Positions 14,101 through 24,970 of a stretch of DNA of 64,000 bases are shown here, piece by piece. Both the position numbers and the translations under genes were made by a program. The notes beneath the pieces were generated by a model, which was not told the DNA's origin, searched no databases, and was given only the letters and a program-made list of their open reading frames with translations. The DNA lies in the NCBI RefSeq assembly GCF_018831695.1, contig NC_056719.1, positions 1,736,839 to 1,800,838 of the forward strand, in the 5' to 3' direction. Every line of letters starts with the position of its first letter. Position 1 is the first letter of the stretch. The DNA is from Puntigrus tetrazona (Eukaryota > Chordata > Actinopteri > Cypriniformes > Cyprinidae).

Positions 14101-17100
14101 GAGCTACATGAAGTGCAGAGGAATTTAGCTCAGTGTGTGATTTACAGGGATGCAGATGAGACCAAGGAATGGATCGAAGAGAAGAACCAAGCCCTGAACA
14201 CTGATAACTATGGCCATGACCTCGCCAGCGTGCAGGCTTTGCAGCGCAAGCACGAAGGCTTTGAGAGAGACCTGGCTGCTTTAGGAGACAAGGTAAAATG
14301 TTTTTTAGTTTAGTCATGAAACTTTAAATGGCACAGGCTGATTTTTTTCTACACAACAGAACCTTATTGTTGTCTTCTAATTCTTTAGCCAGTGAGCTTG
14401 CTTGCTGAACATTTAAATACTGTAAATTAGTTCTGCGGCATGATATCAAAGTTCTCCTGAAACCCTCAACCTCCCTCAGCACCACCTTTCTAGACCTGCT
14501 ACAGCATTTTAATATGCCTAATCATCCGTGTCTATCTTACATGCTTGCTCTGGTTAGCAGATTTATCAGATTTAATCTGTTAACATGCTAAAAGTATTTT
14601 GAAATTTGTCATGATTGATATATCATTTTGTTTCTGGGGCAGGTGAACTCTCTTGGTGAGACAGCAGAGCGTCTGATTCAGTCTCATCCTGAGGCTGTGG
14701 ACGACATCCAGGAGAAGTGCACCGAGCTAAACACAGCCTGGAGCAGCCTGGTAGGTCGAGCTGACCAACGCAAAGAAAAACTGGGAAACTCTCACGACCT
14801 GCAGCGCTTCCTCAGTGACTTCAGGTGAGGAGGAGGAAAAAAGAAGGATGGAAAGAGTATAAAACATGCAAAACAAACAACTTAGAGAAGCTATATGGCA
14901 TCTGTGCAATAATGCAGAAGAGACTAAACAAATTTGCTCGTCTCTCTATCAGAGATCTCATGTCCTGGATCAATGGAATCAGAGGGCTGGTGTCTTCAGA
15001 TGAGCTGGCCAAGGACGTCACTGGAGCTGAAGCCTTATTGGAGAGACATCAGGTATTTGATTTCAAAACACCTGTGATCTGTACTTTGATATGGTTGCTG
15101 TTTAGAAGATGAATTTTTAAAATATTTTAATATTTAATAATTGGCCAAATCATAAACACATATTTATATTCTTTAGGAACACCGCACTGAGATCGACGCC
15201 CGTGCTGGCACCTTCCAGGCTTTTGAGCAATTTGGACAGCAGCTGCTTGCGCGTGGCCACTATGCCAGCCCTGAGATTCAACAGAAGCTGGAGGCTCTTG
15301 AACAGGAACGTGCTGACCTGGAGAAGGCCTGGGTCCAGCGCAGGATGATGCTGGATCAGTGCCTGGAACTGCAGGTCAGAAAGGACAATGCTTATGTTTA
15401 ATGCACAAAACTTCAACATTTAAAGATGGCAAATGATGTCATATGTTTCTTTTCGTCTCCTGCAGCTATTCAACCGTGACTGTGAGCAAGCTGAGAACTG
15501 GATGGCAGCTCGTGAGGCTTTCTTGGCCAGCGATGACAAGGGAGACTCCCTGGACAGCGTCGAGGCTCTCATCAAGAAACATGAAGACTTTGATAAAGCT
15601 ATCAATGTGCAGGTCAGCCACTGCCGTTGTGATATAAGGCAGTCAAGCTTGAGATTATTTGATTTTTCAATCAGAAAGGTTTTTTTGTGATCATTTTTTT
15701 TTTTGTCTGTCCTCACAGGAAGAGAAAATTGCAGCACTGCAGTCTTTCGCTGACCAGCTAATTAGCGCTGACCACTATGCCAAACCTGAGATCTTTAATC
15801 GCCGTAATGAAGTCTTAGATAGGTCAGGGTTTTTCTTTTTTATGCTGATATCACTGATTGAATTTCATTTGTGTAATTTAAGTTAAAACGGCATGTCCTT
15901 TTGACCTCCAGGTGGCGCCGTCTCAAGGCTCAGATGATTGAGAAACGCTCTAAGCTGGGTGAGTCCCAGACGCTGCAGCAGTTCAGCAGAGATGTAGATG
16001 AGATCGAAGCATGGATCAGTGAGAAACTCCAAACCGCCACTGACGAGTCTTATAAGGACCCCACCAACATCCAGGTAATGTCACACTTCAGGCATCTCTC
16101 TCAGGACCGATATGTCAGTATTTTTGCAGACATGCCATGTTTTATGTCTTAAAGGTGAATATCCTGCTTAAGTCTAACCTTGTAAATATATTAATGGCAT
16201 ATTATGTTCAAATGCAAATTAAAATGTGTTTCTCTTACTATCCCCGCTTCAACCAACCCAAACTGTTTTATTATATAGGAAATTAAACTGAAACTCTGTC
16301 TGTGTTCCCATTGTCTGTTTCTAGCTGTCCAAGCTGCTGGTAAGTGCAGTAGTGTGCCAGAGCTAACTAACCCCAATAGGGTATCTCCACTTGTCCGTTG
16401 TCTCATTGTTTTTGTCTGTACATGTGTATTTGAGTTCCGTATGTCTATTGTGTCTCGCTTTGTACAGCATCATCAGGTGTTTGTGCCCTTCCCGTGCCCC
16501 ATCGTTGCAGCATTTAATTTGTAATTGCTGGGTGTGGCCTCCATTTTCTTGTGTCATTGAAGTTGGGATGTCTTGGTTTAAATTTGTTCCACAGTTGTGG
16601 AACTGAGAGCAAACATTTACAAAAAGTAGTATGCAAAGACAATTTTTGGCTGTGTTCAGAATAGCATAGTAGAATTATATGCTTTATGCTGCCTACTGTG
16701 TTATGTACTGCTGTGTGAATAAGAACACATTGCACATAATATAAATATTGTAGTGTATGTAATATACACATACAGTACTGTAGCAATTTGTTACAATTAC
16801 ATTTATTTTGATGCTTTAATGTTTGAAAATAAAGACATTAAGACAGTAATTATTAGTTTTGTAATTAAAATTAAAATTTTTCTTAAATGTTTTAAATCTA
16901 CAGAGAAATTTTAAAGTTATAGTATAGTACATTATAGTTCTATTGAGAACATAGCTGCAATTTTTTGTAAACCCAGAGAGAGAAGGTGGAGAGGTGCTTC
17001 CAAACAAATAATTCTGCTTTGCTTTTTGTGGAATACCGTGTTAAAACAAAAATGGTTACATGTGTGCTACGGCCAGAATCCATATGCAGTTACAGTAACA

Positions 17101-20100
17101 CCAGCGCGGCTTCCTTTTTTGAGTGTATCAGCAATTGCTTAGATAAGCCATTTGGAAGTGCTTTTTTCTTCTATTCTCTCTGGGTCATATAAAATATTAA
17201 ATGATCTCAGACAAAACATCCCAACTCCTCCTAGGTTCCTCACAGAATTCATTGTGTGCTGGATGGTGTCCAGTTCATTTTATTGAATGCTTCATCAGGC
17301 TTTGAATGTGTCCCGTTCATAGTATGAGTTCCACATTAAATGTTTTGTCCTTGTTTGGTGGTTTGTAAATTCACAGTCACCTCACTTTTTTACTCACAAT
17401 GTACACACTGATGTTTTGAAAAGGTTTGCTCTTTTGTGGCTACAAATAATGACAAACTTTCACAAACAGTCTGCACAAAGGCATACACATAAAATGCACA
17501 CACATACAGTAGCATTAAATATGCACTGCTTTCACTTTTCACCCATTGAGTTTACACAAAGACATTTATATCAGTATCATGTGTTAGATACAAATCCAGC
17601 TATTGCTTTATCACAGCTGCATGACTTCACTGTGTGGCTCAGTTTAGCTGTATTTCGCTTTTTTGCCACTTTCAGAGCAAGCACCAGAAGCACCAGGCTT
17701 TTGAGGCTGAGTTACACGCTAACGCTGATCGTATCCGCGGGGTGATTGACACAGGCAATGCTCTCATCCAGAGAGGTGCCTGTGCTGGAAGTGAGGATGC
17801 CGTCAAGGTAACAGTTTTAGAAACATTCCAGAAATAGGACGCTGGTGAGTTACAGTCAGTGCTCATTTTGCTGTGGTCGTGCTCACATTTGCTCTCAGGC
17901 TCGTCTTAATGCTCTGGATGAGCAGTGGCAGTTCCTCGTCAACAAATCTGCCGAGAAGAGTCAGAAACTGAAGGAGGCAAACAAGCAGCAGAACTTCAAC
18001 ACTGGTATCAAGGACTTTGACTTCTGGTTGTCTGAGGTATTGAAATATGATTTAGTAGCTACTTAGGATGGTTCTTGATTTAAATGTAAAGGTTTAATCA
18101 CATAATACTATCAATAATAATCTGTTACACATTTTTCCTGTGCTCTTAGGTTGAGGCTCTTCTTGCCTCTGAGGATTATGGCAAAGATCTGGCCTCAGTC
18201 AACAATCTCCTTAAGAAGCATCAGCTTTTAGAAGCTGACATCTCTGCTCATGAGGTAGCTCTTCAGACATACTGCTCAGGGATCACTTATTTTAAAAAAA
18301 ATTCTAAAATCCAGTATGTCCTGATCAATGCTTGTTTTTGTGTTTTTATAGGACCGTCTGAAGGATCTGAATGGCCAGGCAGACAGTCTTATGGCCAGCA
18401 ATGCCTTCGACACCTCTCAGGTCAAGGACAAGCGTGATGCCGTCAACGGACGCTTTGACAAAATCAAGAGCATGGCTGCTGGGCGTCGTGCCAAGCTGAA
18501 CGAGTCGCATCGTCTTCACCAGTTCTTCAGGGATCTGGATGATGAGGAATCTTGGATAAAGTATGGTTTACATCAATCTGAGTGATCTATGATTTAATTT
18601 TTTACATTAACTGTATTATTTGAGGCGGTACACTAGAATGAATTAATTGTTTTCTTTAGGGAAAAGAAGTTGTTGGTGAGCTCGGAGGACTACGGACGTG
18701 ATTTGACAGGAGTACAGAATCTGAGGAAGAAACACAAGAGGCTGGAGGCTGAGCTGGGAGCACACGAGCCAGCCATTCAGGTGAGGTTCCTGAATGAAGG
18801 TTCACAGAAATTAAACAGTGAAATAAATTGTCGTTCTGAGTGCTAAAAGTATTTTTGTGGCTTTGCAGTCTGTACTGGAGACTGGGAAGAAGCTGTCTGA
18901 TGACAACACCATTGGACAGGAGGAGATCCAGCAGAGGCTGGCCCAGTTTGTGGAGCACTGGAGGGAACTGAAAGATCTGGCTGCTGCTCGGTGAGTACTG
19001 TATTTTACCTTTTTTCTGCTCTGTTTTTCTGATTACATTCATGCGTTTTGATGAATAAGTAAAAAAAAAACAAAGATTTTATGATAGTGTACATTGCCTA
19101 GGATATGAATTTGAACATTGTTTGGTTTTCTGTTTTTTAGTGGACAGAGGCTTGAGGAGTCGCTGGAGTACCAGCAGTTTGTGGCAAATGTGGAGGAAGA
19201 GGAAGCTTGGATTAATGAAAAACTGAACCTGGTCGGAAGTGAAGATTACGGTGATACTCTAGCAGCTGTGCAGGTGTGTAAAAATAAACCACATTTAGTA
19301 AATTATGGCTTGATCTTGGACACACCTTTACTTTTCAGTTTTTTTGTTGTTTTTTTTGCTTGCTTGTGTCTTACGTTTCTCTGCTCAACTTTTTTTCAGG
19401 GGTTGCTGAAGAAACATGAAGCATTTGAAACTGATTTTACCGTGCACAGGGACAGAGTGAACGATGTTTGTTCCAATGGAGATGAACTTATCAAAAAGGT
19501 ATAGTACAGCTATTATAAAGTCCATATACTACAGATTTACCCTTTTGACCCTTTAATGCTTTATTATAGACCATTCCTTTGAAGTAGGATGTGACCTTAT
19601 AGCAATCTTATATAATCATATTGGGGCATTTTGTGCAGGAAAACCACAACGTGGAGAACATCATGGCTAAAATGAAGGCCCTGCGTGGGAAGGTGTCAGA
19701 GCTGGAGAGAGCTGCAGCTCAGAGGAAATCAAAACTGGATGAGAACTCTGCCTTCCTTCAGTTCAACTGGAAGGCTGATGTGGTGGAGTCCTGGATTGGT
19801 GAGTAAATGTTTCCTCTCATGTGCATCAAACCTCATTTAAAAGAGGGTTTGATTAAAAATAGTGTGTTGGTTTCTCTGCCTCTTTGTAATCTGTAACTCA
19901 AATAGGTGAGAAGGAAAACAGCCTGAAGACTGATGACTATGGTCGCGATCTCTCCTCGGTGCAAACTCTGCTCACTAAACAGGTATGACAAAGTATATGC
20001 AATATATAGCCTCAGCACATCATACCCATTTACTGCTGTAATTGACTGTTTTAATTTCACTCTGCCATAGGAAACATTTGATGCTGGGCTTCAGGCCTTC

Positions 20101-23100
20101 CAGCAGGAGGGCATCACCAACATCACAGCCCTGAAAGACCAGCTTCTGGCTGCCAAACACGTGCAGTCCAAGGCCATTGAGGCTCGTCATGCCACTCTGA
20201 TGAAGCGCTGGAACCAGCTGCTGTCCAACTCAGCCGCCCGCAAGAAGAAGCTTCTAGAGGCCCAGGAGCACTTCAGAAAGGTGTGAAGAATGTAATTTTG
20301 CATCAGATTAGGAAAATAAGCTTTTGTTTTCTGTCTTTAACTCTTGCTTGCCACTCCATCCAGGTCGAGGATCTATTCCTCACCTTTGCCAAGAAGGCTT
20401 CAGCCTTCAACAGCTGGTTTGAGAACGCTGAAGAAGATCTGACAGACCCTGTAAGGTGCAACTCTCTGGAGGAGATCAGGGCCTTGCGGGATGCCCATGA
20501 CGCCTTCCGCTCCTCACTCAGCTCTGCAGAGGCTGATTTCAACCAACTGGCTGAACTTGATCGCCAGATCAAGAGTTACCATGTGGTCTCCAATCCATAC
20601 ACTTGGTTCACCATGGAAGCTCTAGAGGAGACCTGGAGGAACCTTCAAAAGATCATCAAGGTGAGAATAAGATACTAAAGCATGACTGGATGTGTATAAA
20701 GTAGTTAATAACTAAATAATTATGTATAATTTATAGGAGCGAGAGCTGGAGCTACAGAAAGAGCAGAGGAGACAGGAAGAGAACGATAAACTCAGACAAG
20801 AGTTTGCCCAACATGCCAATGCCTTCCACCAATGGCTGCAGGAGACCAGGTACAGAGGACCAGCATGCACTAGTTACAGTGCTGCGTTCTCTACAGTTCG
20901 TAGAGTTATGCTCAAGGGTTAAATACACCACATGCAACACATTTGTTCCCATTGCATGACATCACATCTGTTCGGATTTGATCAAGCCTTCCTGATCTCC
21001 ATATAACTTTCTTAGACACCCGTTTTCATTTGTGTCATCGACTGTTTTTGTGACCGTAGTCTTGAAGTCATTGCCTGCTTTGCCATGTTGTCTTGTTTGG
21101 GTGAAGGTTTTCACATTGATCACACAACTTAAATCCACCTGGGCTCGATATGCTGCAGCAGGGCTTTGCGCTGGTCACGTTTTCTTTTTATGTGAGTGTT
21201 GAGTAGTGGCGTTGACGTCACCACTCAATGTTTTAACCGTTTCTTTCTCTCTCCCTCCCCTATTTGTCTCTCTTTCCCCATTCCTTCGGCCTTCTCGCTG
21301 CTACCCTGATGCTTGGGATCATTTCTCTAATCAGGACATACCTTCTGGACGGGTTAATATCACATTTTTTACTCTTTTGCTATAGTATGTTTGCGTGTGA
21401 GTGTGTATGTATTGTTTAATAGCATTTAATGAAATCCGTTGTGATAGAAACAGACATTTGGTATTAAATAAACCAGGAATTTAAGAGTTTCAGGTTAGTA
21501 TAGAACAATAAGTTGGATGGAAATAACACAGGGTGTCTCAAGAAGGACTTTATCTCACTTTACATATATTTTGCATATTTTATTGTATGTTTTGACTATA
21601 TATTTCCAGATGTATTCTTTTCTGTTTTTCACACTCTTTTTCCATTCCCTCTTCATCTTCCACCTCCCTCGTCTCTGAATAGCATAGCCTATCGGAGGGT
21701 AATCCGTGTCTATCAGTATGAAGTCGATGATGATCTTTCTGGAAGGTCTTCTCCCTTTTTTTCCTCCTCTGATTGGCCTCTTGCCCCTCACCCCACACCT
21801 TTTGGGTTTTCTTCTCCTCATGCACTCGAGTCTGACCCCCACTCTAAAGGCTCTGTGTGTGTTCACTTCCCTTTTACTAACATTCACTGCGATGTGAGGC
21901 TTTTTTTGAGATGAACCCTTCCAGCTTCTTAATCCAACAAGCCTGGCTACATTTGGCACCGATGTTGAGGAGTGTGAACACTTCATCTCATTCTTTACAC
22001 TTTTTGTTTTTTTCCACGTTTCAGTTACATTTTTATTTGTTTATACTTTTCTTCATTTTAAGGAAAATGTTCATGCACCAGATCCAGGGTGGAAACTGCA
22101 ATGTGATTTCCATGATTGAAAAAGTACTTGTAGACATTTTCAATATCCTGATCTGAATTCAAACAACTGTGCATTGACATTTTTTGGACATTTATAATAC
22201 GACTAGTCGAGTCCTACTCTGAATCTTCGATTTTGCACATTTTGCTTTTAAAAGTGTGCAAAATAAATATAAAACTAAGCAGTGGTACAAATATAGCAGT
22301 TTCTAACCCTGTTGACAGCAGCCCTAATCAAGCATGGTCTGGATTACCATGGATATAATTTGGCTTCGTTAGCATGACTTTGGTTACTGTAGTTGCATTC
22401 TGGAGTGGCTTATAGTTTGTACTCCATATCTACTACAAAATTGGTAAGTCCTATTATTATGTACCAGAAATTCAGGAAGATGCAGGTTACAAAACTAGAT
22501 GTAATGGTTATGCAAACCATTTAAACAATATAGTGTAAATTACAATCATAAAAACATTTTAAGGTCTACTATGGCCAATGCAATTGGTTTTGTTCTTTGA
22601 CCTAGTAAGTGAACTGGTCTAGTGAGAGCAGCTCTTGTAAGGTGGAGTGAGTGAGATGATTTTGGGTGGATGTGCCATGTGCTCTCGGGCTCCTGCTGCT
22701 GGTTTCATCATTCTGTGTGTGGGCAGGTCCTGCATGGTGGAAGAATCCGGAACTCTAGAGTCACAACTAGAGGCGACTAAGGTGAGTGTGAGAGCAGTGA
22801 AGGGATAATTGACAACCGTTGGGAGCAGCTGATCGATTTTGAATGACAAAATGAAGCATTAGTGTATTAATCCGTAGTAAATAGAATATGCATTTGATAA
22901 CAAATACAGTTTTAATATTTTTAAAAATATGATTCCGACTTAAAATATTTTTTTTATTTCAGTATATTTAATATTCTAGATGGCAAAGCTTTTTCACATT
23001 ATTCACGGTGGCCCAGGCCCTGTAGTGCACAACACTACAAAATCTTCACAACGCAACAGAAACAAATCGCAACAATGAAATCAGGACAACACAAACAAGT

Positions 23101-24529
23101 CCAATGCATTGTATTGTGATTTTGTTGTGTTGTGTATTAATTATCATTTTAATATTTAAACGGCTAAAGATTTTTAAGATTCTTTTAATACATAATGTTT
23201 AAAGAAGTATTTATTTGAAATAGTAGGTTTTTGTATTATTATTATTATTATCTTGAGCTTTTATCAATTTAATGTGAACTATAAAAGGATTTATATAAAG
23301 TGGTTTCCTAATATCCATTCATTATAAACTACTATAATGTAAAAAAAAATAATTGGAATTAACTTAGTAGTAGATAATTGGTCACACTGGCCTGTAAGTT
23401 GCTTTGTTCTCATGTCTTAAACCTGGGGTTTTCTCTGCAGCGCAAGCACCAGGAGATTCGTGCCATGCGCAGTCAGTTGAAGAAGATCGAGGATCTGGGA
23501 GCAGCCATGGAGGAGGCGCTGATCCTGGACAACAAATATACAGAGCACAGCACTGTGGGTCTGGCCCAACAGTGGGACCAACTCGACCAACTGGGCATGA
23601 GAATGCAACACAACCTGGAACAACAGATTCAAGCCAGGTGAGTATTATAATATAATACAATAAAGACAATTTTTTTTAAATTATTATATTCTTGCTTTTT
23701 ATTATAATTCAGTTTTGTCATTTTTTAAATAATTTGTTATATATCTTTTGTTTTTTTACTCAATTTCTTTATTCTTTTTCTTTTATTTCTTTTCTAGAAA
23801 CACTACTGGAGTAACAGAAGAGGCCCTGAAGGAGTTCAGCATGATGTTCAAGTGAGTAATCTACTTTAATTACAATTCTAAACTGTTCTTTAATTACAAT
23901 TCTAAGTGTTCTTGAAAATCTTAACAAAATATTGTTTCTCAGGCATTTCGACAAAGAAAAATCTGGACGTCTCAACCACCAGGAGTTCAAGTCCTGCCTG
24001 CGGTCTCTGGGTTACGACCTGCCCATGGTTGAAGAAGGAGAACCAGACCCAGAGTTTGAGTCTATTCTGGACATAGTGGATCCAAACAGGTGAGAAACGT
24101 AATCCGTAGACTAAATATTCAGTTTCTGTCATGGAGCTAACATCATTTTGTTTTGTTCAGAGATGGAAACGTGTCCTTACAGGAGTACATGGCTTTCATG
24201 ATCAGCCGAGAAACAGAGAACGTGAAGTCGAGTGAGGAGATCGAGAGCGCTTTCCGTGCCCTCAGCGCAGAGAACAAACCTTACGTCACCAAGGAAGAAC
24301 TCTACCAGGTACACAACATCAAACTCACGCCATTTACATTTAATATCGAACCTTTCACGATTGGTAGTAGAAAGATGATTTTAATGGCCTTCTGTGTTTA
24401 CAGAACCTGACGAAGGAACAGGCGGACTACTGCATTTCCCATATGAAGCCCTACTTGGACAGCAAGGGCCGTGAGATCCCATCAGCTTTCGACTTTGTGG
24501 AATTCACCCGCTCGCTTTTCGTCAACTGA
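5160..24529 (+). CDS. sptan1: Alpha-II spectrin (spectrin alpha, non-erythrocytic 1), complete coding region
   Basis: Encodes the alpha subunit of the non-erythroid spectrin tetramer, which crosslinks actin under the plasma membrane. Coding exons: 5160-5396, 5759-5884, 6293-6433, 6533-6813, 6902-7046, 7239-7393, 7501-7636, 7817-7918, 8032-8169, 8310-8420, 8517-8594, 8731-8886, 8974-9178, 9309-9490, 9613-9856, 9950-10072, 10197-10414, 10551-10643, 10762-10896, 10992-11140, 11601-11660, 12064-12262, 12357-12461, 12827-12859, 13000-13035, 13294-13341, 13967-14058, 14148-14292, 14643-14824, 14953-15052, 15177-15374, 15466-15612, 15719-15822, 15912-16074, 16325-16339, 17676-17807, 17899-18036, 18150-18254, 18352-18560, 18660-18780, 18869-18990, 19141-19273, 19400-19498, 19639-19798, 19906-19982, 20071-20280, 20364-20660, 20737-20849, 21335-21352, 21683-21745, 22727-22781, 23441-23637, 23798-23851, 23943-24089, 24161-24308, 24404-24529. 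The sum is 7506 nt (2501 aa with every cassette; the human protein is about 2470). It shows triple-helical spectrin repeats throughout, an SH3 domain near residues 968-1027 and C-terminal EF-hands. The start MDISGAKVLE matches the human N-terminus. All junctions are GT-AG and keep phase. Confidence 0.97.
10762..11140 (+). CDS. sptan1: SH3 domain of alpha-II spectrin (two exons)
   Basis: Exons 10762-10896 and 10992-11140 encode an SH3 fold inserted within a spectrin repeat. The ALYDYQEKSPREVTMKKGD stretch, the DWWKVE tryptophan pair and the GFVPAAYVKKLD end are all visible. This domain is a protein-docking site in vertebrate alpha-II spectrin and is nearly identical to the human one. A poly-T run of more than 20 bases followed by AACAAAAG forms the unusual 3' splice site of the first of these exons. 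Confidence 0.93.
11601..11660 (+). CDS. sptan1: 20-codon cassette exon just after the SH3 domain
   Basis: This 60-nt exon has acceptor GTGGCAG and donor GTGAGT and encodes 20 residues ending in RMKQVEEL. It lies at the position of the 20-residue SH3-adjacent insert of mammalian alpha-II spectrin, which is alternatively spliced there. It starts and ends in the same phase: the upstream exon ends CA, and both this exon and 12064 begin with G. Skipping therefore keeps the frame. That it is skipped in this fish is inferred from the family. Confidence 0.85.
12526..12660. repeat. Possible end of a DNA-transposon-derived repeat
   Basis: CACTGCCCTCCAAAAGTTTG followed by GAAACACCCCTGGC resembles transposon-end sequence common in fish genomes. 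A related end in inverse orientation (CTTTTGAACGGCAGTGTAT) is at about 52931-52949. Lies in an sptan1 intron. Confidence 0.4.
12827..13035 (+). CDS. sptan1: Two microexons covering the calpain/caspase hinge
   Basis: Exon 12827-12859 (33 nt) encodes QVEMLGSAPGK and exon 13000-13035 (36 nt) encodes DEADSKGASPWK. They align with the human protease-sensitive hinge, where calpain cuts at a Tyr-Gly bond (VY/GMMPR) and caspase-3 after DETD. Here the calpain bond is replaced by VEM-LGSAPGK, and the caspase motif reads DEAD-S. Both exons are phase 0 at each end, so either could be skipped in frame. Confidence 0.85.
13294..13341 (+). CDS. sptan1: Calmodulin-binding segment exon
   Basis: A 48-nt exon encoding SVRLAVQTTANFNTIK. 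Together with the preceding SPWK it aligns with the human calmodulin-binding helix of alpha-II spectrin. The basic, amphipathic pattern (K, R, L, V, F) is kept, though several residues differ from human. Calcium-calmodulin binding here is inferred from the family. Confidence 0.8.
16325..16339 (+). CDS. sptan1: 15-nt microexon encoding LSKLL
   Basis: Acceptor TTTCTAG, five codons LSKLL, donor GTAAGT. Upstream ends ...PTNIQ at 16074 and downstream resumes SKHQKHQ at 17676, so inclusion or skipping keeps the frame. It matches the five-residue alternative insert known in mammalian alpha-II spectrin. It is far too short for ORF finders and easily lost in automated annotation. Confidence 0.85.
16340..17675 (+). 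other. 1.3-kb intron after the LSKLL microexon
   Basis: No exon seen. The sequence from about 16640 to 17100 is AT-rich and looks like an old interspersed repeat, but I found no clear terminal repeats. Short open frames here have no spectrin-like or other recognisable content. Confidence 0.5.
21335..21352 (+). CDS. sptan1: 18-nt microexon encoding the TYLLDG segment
   Basis: Acceptor TAATCAG; donor GTTAAT, which is weak at positions +3 to +6. Between the preceding AG and following G it reads R-TYLLDG-SCMVEE, as in human alpha-II spectrin repeat 21. The exon length is a multiple of three, so it can be included or skipped. The weak donor suggests regulated inclusion. Confidence 0.8.
21683..21745 (+). 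CDS. sptan1: 63-nt cassette exon, counterpart of the cardiac-type (alpha-II-cardi+) insert
   Basis: Encodes 21 residues, IAYRRVIRVYQYEVDDDLSG flanked by split S/R codons. It joins in frame to the exon at 20849 and to SCMVEE at 22727. A 21-residue insert at the same place, with almost the same sequence, is known from mammalian heart. The donor GTCTTC is poor, consistent with tissue-restricted use. Conservation at protein level strongly supports a real exon. Confidence 0.85.
21746..22726 (+). other. Intron of sptan1 downstream of the 63-nt cassette
   Basis: About 1 kb with no exon visible. A pyrimidine-rich stretch (21750-21860) directly follows the weak donor of the cassette and could carry splicing regulatory sites. 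The rest is AT-rich and unremarkable. Confidence 0.45.
23798..24529 (+). CDS. sptan1: C-terminal EF-hand domain of alpha-II spectrin
   Basis: Four exons encode the calmodulin-like C-terminus that supports actin binding next to the beta-spectrin CH domains. The first loop is DKEKSGRLNHQE (codons 23950-23985) and the second is DPNRDGNVSLQE, split over 24089/24161. The second fits the 12-residue calcium loop fully. The first carries Glu at loop position 3 where human has Asp. The protein ends FTRSLFVN then TGA, as in human. Confidence 0.92.
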
Positions 24530-24865
24530 TTCCCGGCCCCCTCGCCTGCCAGTGACCAATCGGGATGCGTTTCCCCCCCCCCTTCACAAGAACACACAGC
24601 CAAACTGCATGGATCTGAATTGAAATTCTCTATAGCACCCAGTATAGCAATATCTGTATCTTGCTATCACTCTTAATCTTGCATATTTATCTGACACTTC
24701 CTCATGCTTCACTGACAATAGTGTAGTGGATCTGTCTGCATTTTATTGTGGTTGTTTTAGCTGTTAAGTGCTTTGCTTTGTTTAACAAACCTATAGAGAG
24801 GACATGCTGTAACATCACCCATGAGACTGCAGTGTGCTTAAATAAACGCTACTGGTTATAACTGG
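24530..24865 (+). other. sptan1: sptan1 3' untranslated region
   Basis: A short 3' UTR of about 330 nt follows the stop codon and ends near an AATAAA at 24841. It begins with a C-rich run (CCCCCCCCCC-like, about 24571-24580). The cleavage site is estimated, not seen. Confidence 0.7.
24841..24846 (+). terminator. Polyadenylation signal of sptan1
   Basis: Canonical AATAAA about 310 nt after the sptan1 stop codon, followed by a GT-rich stretch (GTTGTCAGT) at about 24871. Confidence 0.7.
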
Positions 24866-24881
24866 AAGGAGTTGTCAGTAT

Positions 24882-24887
24882 TTTATT
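24882..24887 (-). terminator. Probable polyadenylation signal of wdr34
   Basis: TTTATT on the plus strand reads AATAAA on the minus strand, about 84 nt past the wdr34 stop codon. It lies within about 40 bp of the sptan1 signal on the other strand, so the two transcripts should end almost on top of each other. Confidence 0.6.
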
Positions 24888-24970
24888 AATGCATTTATAT
24901 ACACAATCAATGTATAACTCTCTGAGAACATTTGAGAAGGACAGTTTGTAATGACAAAGTTAAAACGAAC

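Noticed and set aside
21555..21986. 143-codon minus-strand frame rich in Lys and Arg
   Set aside because: Antisense to pyrimidine-rich intron sequence and the 63-nt cassette exon, so the basic composition is explained.
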